Under the pieces are notes generated by a model, which had not been told where the DNA came from, made no database searches, and was given only the letters and a program-made list of their open reading frames with translations. From the NCBI RefSeq assembly GCF_021729845.1, contig NZ_CP063397.1, positions 448,001 to 512,000 on the forward strand: DNA of 64,000 nucleotides, read 5' to 3'. The first letter of the stretch is position 1. Each line of letters opens with the position of its first letter. Below, one piece after another: positions 58,484 through 64,000 of this stretch. Origin of the DNA: Rhizobium sp. SL42 (GTDB lineage: Bacteria; Pseudomonadota; Alphaproteobacteria; Rhizobiales; Rhizobiaceae). The translations under genes were made by a program, and so were the position numbers.

Positions 58484-59233
58484 ATGACAGGCATCAGGCA
58501 CAAAACCGCAATCATCACCGGCGCCTCATCCGGCATAGGCCGCGCAACCGCCCTGTTGTTTGCGGCACAGGGCGCATCGCTCGTCCTCAATGCGAGGGGC
58601 AGCCAGGCTCTGGAAGAGGTCGTCGCGGCCATTCGCAGCCAGGGCGGAAGGGCCATCGCCGTGCCCGGCGACGTTGCCCTGGCGCAAACCCATGAAGCGC
58701 TGGTCCGTGTCGCAACCGACCAGTTTGGCGGCCTGGACATCGCCATCAACAATGCCGGAACCATCGGTCCGCTCAAGCCGCTCGCAGATGTCACGCTGCC
58801 GGAATGGCAGGACACGCTGGCTGCAAACCTGACCTCCAGCTTCCTTGCCGCCCGCTGCCAGATTCCTGCCATGCTGGAACGCGGCGCCGGCGCGCTGGTC
58901 TTCGTCTCGAGCTTTGTCGGAACCAGCGTCGGCATTCCCGGCATGGGCGCTTATGCCGCCTCCAAGGCCGGCATCATGGGTCTGGTGAAGGCGATCACCG
59001 CCGACTATGCGAGCCAGGGCATCAGGGCCAATGCGCTTCTTCCGGGCGGAACCGATACGGCCATGGCCGGCGACGAGGCCCAGAAGCAATGGGCCGCCGG
59101 CCTGCATGCCTTGAAGCGCATCGCCCGTCCGGAGGAAATCGCCCAGGCCGCCCTTTTCCTCGCCGGTCCGATGGCAAGCTTCGTCGCCGGCTCGGCCCTT
59201 TATGCCGATGGCGGCAATGCGGCCGTCAAGTGA
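58484..59233 (+). CDS. Short-chain dehydrogenase/reductase
   Basis: 249 aa from ATG 58484, chosen for the perfect AAGGAGG 6 nt upstream. Classical SDR: TGASSGIGRA at about 12-21 (NAD(P) loop), NNAGT near 89, catalytic Ser in FVSSF near 140, YAASK with Tyr/Lys near 156-160. Ends with VAGSALYADGGNAAVK. Cofactor and substrate cannot be decided; the neighbours give no pathway. Confidence 0.9.
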   Translation: MTGIRHKTAIITGASSGIGRATALLFAAQGASLVLNARGSQALEEVVAAIRSQGGRAIAVPGDVALAQTHEALVRVATDQFGGLDIAINNAGTIGPLKPLADVTLPEWQDTLAANLTSSFLAARCQIPAMLERGAGALVFVSSFVGTSVGIPGMGAYAASKAGIMGLVKAITADYASQGIRANALLPGGTDTAMAGDEAQKQWAAGLHALKRIARPEEIAQAALFLAGPMASFVAGSALYADGGNAAVK

Positions 59234-59240
59234 AGCAATC

Positions 59241-59268
59241 GACCCGGAAGAGACCGATCTCCCGGGTC
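59241..59268. terminator. Hairpin between convergent SDR and DUF1737-like genes
   Basis: GACCCGG/CCGGGTC with an inner GAGA/TCTC pairing, in the 45-bp convergent gap. It probably ends both transcripts. Confidence 0.5.
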
Positions 59269-59278
59269 AACAGGCGCC

Positions 59279-59485
59279 TCACTGTTCGCCGAGCTTCATC
59301 GTCGGATCATAGTCCTTGCCATGCACGGTCTTCACCACCGCCTGGCCGCAATGCATCTGGTTGGTCGCCGCATTGAACGACAGGCTGGGCGCGCCATGCA
59401 GTTCCCAGCCCTTGTTCAGCGCATCGGTCACCCGATGGCAGAAGTTCGCGTCGTCGGGACCGGTAAGGAAACGATAGACTTTCAC
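59279..59485 (-). CDS. DUF1737-like small protein
   Basis: 68 aa from GTG 59485 (MKVYRFLTGPDDANFCHRVTDALNKG), overlapping the upstream lyase stop by 4 bp (GTGA). The pattern FCHRVTDALNKGWELHGAPSLSFN is that of the small DUF1737 family as I remember it. Soluble, function unknown; coupled translation suggests a link with the lyase. Confidence 0.75.
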   Translation of the reverse strand: MKVYRFLTGPDDANFCHRVTDALNKGWELHGAPSLSFNAATNQMHCGQAVVKTVHGKDYDPTMKLGEQ

Positions 59486-60405
59486 GTTGCATGGACCTTT
59501 CTGTCTTGAATGTTCTGAAGCTTGGCGAGCAGATGCTCCGCCTCTTCGAGATGCAGCCGTTCGATCATCCGGCCATCCGCATTGATGACGTTCAACCCGG
59601 CACTGTCGGGCCGGGCAAATGCCGCGACCACCAGCCGCGCATGGGCGATATCCCCGGTGCTCGGACCGAATGCCGTATTGGCGCCATCGACCTGCGCCGG
59701 ATGGATCAGCATCTTGCCGTCGAAACCCATCGCCCGGCCCTGGTTGCATTCCGCGGCAAAGGCCTCAAGATCCTTGAAATCGTTCGAGACGCTGTCGATC
59801 ACGTCCAGCCCGTAGGCGCGCGCCGCCAGCACCACCTGCATCAGCCACGGCACCAGAGCGCTGCGGCCCGGCGCCGCCGGCACTCCGGTTGCCTTGCGCA
59901 GATCGTTCAGCCCGACGACGAAGGCATCGAGCCTCGCAGCCGCCGTCCGGCCGCAAGAGGCAATCGCTGCGGCGTTCAGGATCCCGCGCGGCGTCTCGAT
60001 CATCGCCCAGACCCTGAGACCTTCCGCCGCACCGCTTTTGTCGATCAGCTCGGCCACGCTCTGCACCGCCTCCGGCTCCTCGACCTTGGGCAGCAGCACG
60101 GCCTCGGGCATGCAGGCAAGCACGGCATCCATATCATCCCGGAAAAATGCGCTGCCGGACGCGTTGACGCGAATGATCCTCTCGCGATGGCCGAGATCGG
60201 TTTTTTCCAGAAAATCAAGGAGATTGGCGCGTGCCTCGGCCTTCTTCTCCGGCGCGACGGAATCTTCCAGGTCGAAGATCACCGCATCGCAATCCAGCGC
60301 CGCCACCTTGTCGAGCGCACGTCGGTTGATCGCCGGCACGGTCAGCACCGAGCGGCGAAGCTTCAAGGCATGCGTCAAAGGAAGGTTGTCGCGATCGGAT
60401 GTCAT
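59482..60405 (-). CDS. HpcH/HpaI aldolase / citrate lyase beta-like CoA ester lyase
   Basis: 307 aa from ATG 60405 (MTSDRDNLPLTHALK). TIM-barrel CitE-like enzyme: RRSVLTVPAINRRALDKVAALDCDAVIFDLEDSVAPEKK, the Arg in RIIRVNASGSAFF, VLLPKVEEPE, WAMIETPRGILNA with the metal Glu, and GKMLIHPAQVDGAN. Members cleave malyl-, citramalyl- or citryl-CoA. Coupled to the DUF1737-like gene downstream. Exact CoA ester unknown. Confidence 0.87.
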   Translation of the reverse strand: MTSDRDNLPLTHALKLRRSVLTVPAINRRALDKVAALDCDAVIFDLEDSVAPEKKAEARANLLDFLEKTDLGHRERIIRVNASGSAFFRDDMDAVLACMPEAVLLPKVEEPEAVQSVAELIDKSGAAEGLRVWAMIETPRGILNAAAIASCGRTAAARLDAFVVGLNDLRKATGVPAAPGRSALVPWLMQVVLAARAYGLDVIDSVSNDFKDLEAFAAECNQGRAMGFDGKMLIHPAQVDGANTAFGPSTGDIAHARLVVAAFARPDSAGLNVINADGRMIERLHLEEAEHLLAKLQNIQDRKVHAT

Positions 60406-60516
60406 GCTGCTGACTTCTGGCAAGCTTTGCCGCCTTGCGCAAGATGACAATTCGGTGAAAAGCCCTTGCATTCATGGCGAAGAAGGACCACCTTCGTCGT
60501 GTGAAAGGAACTCAAC

Positions 60517-60747
60517 ATGCATAATATCCGTTCCGCCGTCCTCGCCGTCGCAGGTCTAGCACTCATCGGGCTCGCCGCAGCTTTCGCTGTGTCGCTCACC
60601 CTAGTCATCGGCGCCTTCCTGACCGTGACCCTCGCCGTGCGCATGCTGATGCTGCGCACCAGGCAGGCGCCGGTCTATGCCAAGGCCAGACGCCAGGAAG
60701 ACATGCGCATCTGGAACGATGGCAAAGGCACGATCATCGACCTTTGA
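60517..60747 (+). CDS. Small membrane protein (76 aa)
   Basis: ATG 60517 with GAAAGGA upstream. 76 aa: two close hydrophobic helices (about 7-25 and 27-45: AVLAVAGLALIGLAAAFAVSL, VIGAFLTVTLAVRML) and a basic cytoplasmic tail ending WNDGKGTIIDL. Similar short proteins are frequent in rhizobia. No known function. Followed by 248 bp without a gene, then leuD. Confidence 0.7.
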   Translation: MHNIRSAVLAVAGLALIGLAAAFAVSLTLVIGAFLTVTLAVRMLMLRTRQAPVYAKARRQEDMRIWNDGKGTIIDL

Positions 60748-60995
60748 GGGTCGGATGAAGCTCTTCGGGAGCGATCGCGCGCGCAGACTGCGACGATGAG
60801 ATCTTGTGCGCCAAAGGCCGCGACCTCCAACGCTAGCCCGAACTCCGGATCTCAAGCAAGATTCCCCTTCAAATTTGTGATGTTTTGTTTTATTGCCGGG
60901 GCATTATCGCCGCTCCACGGCGCCGGCCGCCGGATAAGACAGGCGAAAAGCGCGCAGGAGCGTTGGATCACACGCCCAGATCGAAGGCAGGATTG

Positions 60996-61601
60996 ATGGA
61001 AAAGTTCGTAAAGCTCACCGGCGTTGCCGCGCCGCTCCCGGTCGTCAACATCGACACGGACATGATCATCCCGAAGGATTATCTGAAGACCATCAAGCGC
61101 ACCGGTCTCGGCGCCGGCCTGTTCGCCGAGGCCCGTTTCAAGGAAGACGGCTCGGAAAACCCGGATTTCATCCTCAACAAGCCGGCCTATCGCAACGCCC
61201 AGATCCTGGTCGCCGGCGACAATTTCGGCTGCGGCTCGTCGCGTGAACACGCGCCCTGGGCGCTGCTCGACTTCGGCATCCGCTGCGTCATATCGACCTC
61301 GTTCGCCGACATCTTCTACAACAACTGTTTCAAGAACGGCATCCTGCCGATCGTCGTCAGCCCGGAAAACCTGGAAAAGCTGCTCGACGACGCTGGCCGC
61401 GGCTCCAATGCCGTTTTGACCGTCGACCTCGAAAGCCAGGAAATCACCGGCCCGGACGGCGGCAAGATCACCTTCGAACTCGATGCCTTCAAGCGCCATT
61501 GCATGCTGAACGGCCTCGACGATATCGGCCTGACGCTGGAAAAGGCATCGAGCATCAACGTCTTCGAACAGGCGACCGCCGCCTCGCGCCCCTGGGCCTG
61601 A
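60996..61601 (+). CDS. leuD: 3-isopropylmalate dehydratase small subunit
   Basis: 201 aa from ATG 60996 ([26 protein letters not shown]). Swivel domain of the aconitase family with the substrate loop [27 protein letters not shown] near 75 and [13 protein letters not shown]. Pairs with LeuC (not in window) to isomerise isopropylmalate in leucine synthesis. Terminator at 61659-61698. Confidence 0.97.
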   Translation: MEKFVKLTGVAAPLPVVNIDTDMIIPKDYLKTIKRTGLGAGLFAEARFKEDGSENPDFILNKPAYRNAQILVAGDNFGCGSSREHAPWALLDFGIRCVISTSFADIFYNNCFKNGILPIVVSPENLEKLLDDAGRGSNAVLTVDLESQEITGPDGGKITFELDAFKRHCMLNGLDDIGLTLEKASSINVFEQATAASRPWA

Positions 61602-61658
61602 TCAAGCGCCTTGCTGGCTAAGGTCGGACGTTCGTCTTCGACCTTGACCTGAAATATC

Positions 61659-61698
61659 AAACCGCCTGCAGCACCGGCTGCGGGCGGTTTTTCTTTTT
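61659..61698 (+). terminator. Intrinsic terminator after leuD
   Basis: Stem AAACCGCC/GGCGGTTT with an inner GCAG/CTGC pairing, followed by a T-rich run TTTTCTTTTTT. Lies between convergent leuD and the TetR gene. Confidence 0.85.
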
Positions 61699-61772
61699 TA
61701 AGTGTGCGGCAGCATCCGCCGGAGGCGCAAAAAATAAGGTCTGCATTCGGCCCGAAGCGGACATTCTGATCG

Positions 61773-62444
61773 TCAGATTTGCGCGGCCGCCCTCAGATAT
61801 GCCCGCGACAGCAATCGCGCCTCCTCGCGAAAACCGTCAAGTATCTCTGGGCCGGAAGCCAGATTGGCAAAGCTTCCCCGCGAAAGACCGGCCAACGCCG
61901 AAAGAAGGGTGAACGATGCCTTCCTCGGCTCCGTGAATGAAGCATCCGAGGCATTGGTGAGCACCCGGACAACGGCGTTCACAAGTCTTACATGTATATC
62001 GGGGGACATCTTGAACTGATCGATGGCTCCCGCGACGCGATAGAGAGCGATTGTTGCGTCGGGCCGCGCGACCTTTACTGAGACATAGGCATCCGCGATG
62101 CTTTCAGCCAGCTCTTCCAGCGGGCGGCCATTCGCTGCAATATCCACTCGCTCCAGCGCCTCAGCCACTTCTTTGAAATGACGTAGAAGGATGGCGAACA
62201 GCAAAGCCTCCTTGTTGGGGAAGTACTGATACAGCGTTCCAACCGAAACGCCGCCGCGTTCCGCCACCCGTGTGGTGGTCAGCCGCGATAACCCTTCGCT
62301 CAGCAAAACCTGAATGGCGGCTTCGTGGATCGCTTCCACGGTGACCCCCGATCGCGATTGAACTGGGGTTTTCCGGGGTTTTAGACGTTGCGGCACAACC
62401 TGAGAGGCGTCTTTCAAAATGCGAATTCCCAACTGAAGGATCAT
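61773..62444 (-). CDS. TetR-family regulator
   Basis: 223 aa from ATG 62444. A basic 30-residue lead is followed by the TetR HTH at about 35-85 (AIHEAAIQVLLSEGLSRLTTTRVAERGGVSVGTLYQYFPNKEALLFAIL). The helical ligand-binding half carries a C-terminal TetR_C-like region. It is divergent from the TRAP binding protein 140 bp away, and local base composition is less GC-rich than neighbouring DNA. It probably controls that gene. Ligand unknown. Confidence 0.88.
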   Translation of the reverse strand: MILQLGIRILKDASQVVPQRLKPRKTPVQSRSGVTVEAIHEAAIQVLLSEGLSRLTTTRVAERGGVSVGTLYQYFPNKEALLFAILLRHFKEVAEALERVDIAANGRPLEELAESIADAYVSVKVARPDATIALYRVAGAIDQFKMSPDIHVRLVNAVVRVLTNASDASFTEPRKASFTLLSALAGLSRGSFANLASGPEILDGFREEARLLSRAYLRAAAQI

Positions 62445-62584
62445 TCAGATATACATATGGGCATTCCCCGATCAAGTGAGGGGTCAACGGAACCTTGTCA
62501 TATGGCTCCAGATGATCGGAGCCTTTCTTGACAGGCAAGACACTCTTTTCCCGCTCGCGTCAGGGTTAACATGAAGGTAGCGAT

Positions 62585-63679
62585 ATGACCGAATTCAGCA
62601 AAGGCTCCATTGGAAACGGGTTCAGCCGCAGGATGTTTATCGCCTCGGCAATTGGCGCGGCCGCATCGACGCCATTGATCGTGAATGCAGCCGCTCAGGG
62701 GATCACGGGGTCTACCCGCATTCTGAGGTTTAGTGATCACGAACCGCTTGGCGGAATGCGCACACGATTTCTCAAAGATGTCGTATTCCCGGCAATCGAG
62801 AAGGAGTCGAACGGCCGCCTAAAAATCAAGGATCACTGGAACGGCGAGATTGCAGCCGCCTATGATGCATTGGGTGCCGTCACGAAGGGCACAACCGACA
62901 TCGGTACGGTGGTACCGGAATATACGGCCAAGCAGATGCCGCTGCACCAGATATTCAAAAGCTTCATCCGAGGCCCCATCGGCGGCCGACAGATTGAATT
63001 CTTTGATCGCGTCTATTCGGAAATTCCCGCTTTCCCAGCAGAACTCGACGACAATAACATCGTTCAAATCTACTTCGGCACAGGATACCCGGTCGCATTT
63101 TTCAGCAACGAGCCGATGGTCGACCTCGATAAGCTGAAGGGTGGCCGATGGCGGTCTGCAAGTTTCTGGCATCTGGATTTTCTCAGGAATTACGGGGCAA
63201 CTCCCGTCACCATGCACTGGGGACCAGAAATCCCGGCTGCCCTGAGGGCGAAGACGCTCGATGGCCTGATGGTGAACGTCGACAGCGGCTACATGCTGAA
63301 GGTACACGAAAACGCGCCCCATGTTCTGGTTTCAAAGGACCTGTGGCTGGGTCATGTTTACATCCTCGCTATGAACAAGGACGTCTGGAAAAGCCTTGCC
63401 CAGGAAGACCAGGACGCCATCATCCGGGCCGCCCGGAAATCCTATGCGGGATTGGATGCGGTCATGGGCGAAAGCTTCGAAACGCAATTGGAAGATTTGA
63501 AGAAGGCAGGTGCGACCGTACGTGTGCTCACTGCCGAAGAGGTAAAGCAGTTCGAAGCCGCAACCAGATACAAGGATGTTCAGTCCGCGTGGGCGCAAGG
63601 CCAGCAAGCCGAGGGTGTCGCCAATGTTGCACCTGCCATCGAGAGCGTTTCATCTATCATGGCTGATTTCATCGAGTAG
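62585..63679 (+). CDS. TRAP-type substrate-binding protein (DctP/TRAP T family), orphan
   Basis: 364 aa, ATG 62585 with GAAGGTAGCG upstream. Tat-like signal (FSRRMFIASAIGAAAST, cleavage near 37). The DctP fold shows LRFSDHEPLGGMRTRFLKDVVFPAIEKESNGRLKIKDHW, DIGTVVPEYTAKQMP and WHLDFLRNYGATPVTMHWGPEIPAALRAKTLDGLMV. It binds an organic acid for a TRAP transporter. No DctQ/DctM genes follow in the window: the next gene is on the other strand. It must share membrane partners encoded elsewhere or act otherwise. Confidence 0.85.
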   Translation: MTEFSKGSIGNGFSRRMFIASAIGAAASTPLIVNAAAQGITGSTRILRFSDHEPLGGMRTRFLKDVVFPAIEKESNGRLKIKDHWNGEIAAAYDALGAVTKGTTDIGTVVPEYTAKQMPLHQIFKSFIRGPIGGRQIEFFDRVYSEIPAFPAELDDNNIVQIYFGTGYPVAFFSNEPMVDLDKLKGGRWRSASFWHLDFLRNYGATPVTMHWGPEIPAALRAKTLDGLMVNVDSGYMLKVHENAPHVLVSKDLWLGHVYILAMNKDVWKSLAQEDQDAIIRAARKSYAGLDAVMGESFETQLEDLKKAGATVRVLTAEEVKQFEAATRYKDVQSAWAQGQQAEGVANVAPAIESVSSIMADFIE

Positions 63680-63771
63680 AATATCCTGCGGCCGCTTTTG
63701 GCGCAAACCAGCCATGGCATCTCCAAGACTCACCCCCGCACCCGGCCCGCCCGTCTTTCCCACGACCGCCC

Positions 63772-64000
63772 CTAAACCAGCGTCTCCTGCCACGCCTTCA
63801 GCTTGGCGAGCGACACGCCGATGCCGCCGCAGACTTCGATCAGCGGGTTCCGGAACCGCGACAAGAGCCCGGCATGCACATCGGCCACGGCCAGCGCCGC
63901 CCCGCAGGCCGGCTCGACCAGGATGCGATAGGCGTCGGCAAACTTCAGGCAGGCGGCAACGGCTTGCGCATCGCTGACCGTCACGCTCTCGATCGGATGG
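63772..64000 (-). CDS. PLP-dependent L-serine/threonine dehydratase, C-terminal part (5' end outside window)
   Basis: The last 75 codons of a fold-type II enzyme. ESVTVSDAQAVAACLKFADAYRILVEPACGAALAV and the PLP-phosphate end NPLIEVCGGIGVSLAKLKAWQ resemble eukaryote-like serine dehydratases (SDS/CHA1 type). The Schiff-base Lys lies in the missing N-terminal part. Deaminates serine or threonine to a 2-oxo acid. Confidence 0.8.
   Translation of the reverse strand, partial: HPIESVTVSDAQAVAACLKFADAYRILVEPACGAALAVADVHAGLLSRFRNPLIEVCGGIGVSLAKLKAWQETLV

Noticed and set aside
62454..62505. TetR operator at repeated CATATGG sequences
   Set aside because: The two CATATGG copies are not arranged as a convincing inverted repeat; too weak to call.

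Overview
This 64-kb window is high-GC chromosomal DNA from an alphaproteobacterium of the Rhizobiales (Rhizobium/Agrobacterium group). The evidence is the gene order obgE-proB-proA-nadD-rsfS-rlmH-M23 factor-ctpA-YibQ-like-rppH, the imuA-imuB-dnaE2 mutasome behind a GTTC-N7-GTTC LexA box, an Irr-type iron box in front of bfr, a kdp operon with tiny leader genes, and many UgpB/MalE-type sugar ABC systems. No rRNA, insertion sequence, phage or CRISPR array was seen. One tRNA-Ser(CGA) is present.

Layout. 1-1335: a cut-off glyoxalase/ring-cleaving dioxygenase divergent from a LysR regulator. 1355-11260: a pectin/rhamnogalacturonan-type catabolic operon on the minus strand (GH105 hydrolase, sugar-binding protein, two permeases, three Gfo/Idh/MocA dehydrogenases and the ABC ATPase), divergent from a KdgR-like IclR regulator. 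AATTCC palindromes in the shared promoter region are probable operators. 11265-19222: the high-affinity K+ uptake operon kdp (small ORF, F, A, B, C, D, E). 19503-21901: UDP-glucose dehydrogenase plus UDP-glucuronate 4-epimerase, which together make UDP-galacturonate for surface polysaccharide. 21918-28074: a second sugar-type ABC operon led by a GntR/FCD regulator and a PLP-dependent Cys/Met-metabolism enzyme. 28677-29675: tRNA-Ser, rplU and rpmA. 29813-31945: two GNAT acetyltransferases and an EEP-family hydrolase. 32037-42210: the housekeeping obgE-to-rppH run.

42301-51780 is the accessory and iron-related part. It holds a Cys-rich class III cyclase and a TonB-dependent receptor broken by two frameshifts and a stop. 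These are followed by a compact cassette of a six-TM ABC-exporter-like protein without an ATPase, a Bfd-like ferredoxin and two unrecognised small proteins. Then come a rhodanese divergent from the FtrA regulator, and bacterioferritin and Bfd. Non-coding DNA here is unusually rich in decayed repeats: a 12-bp tandem repeat runs into the 5' end of ftrA, the 3' end of ftrA is duplicated 0.47 kb downstream, and a low-complexity linker lies inside dnaE2.

51880-57795: SOS mutagenesis cassette imuA-imuB-dnaE2. 57919-61601: a minimal zinc metallopeptidase-like protein, an SDR, a DUF1737-like protein, a CitE/HpcH-like lyase, a small membrane protein and leuD. 61773-64000: a TetR regulator divergent from an orphan TRAP-type binding protein, then the cut-off end of a PLP-dependent serine/threonine dehydratase.

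All calls come from reading the sequence. Family names rest on recognised motifs, not on database searches.
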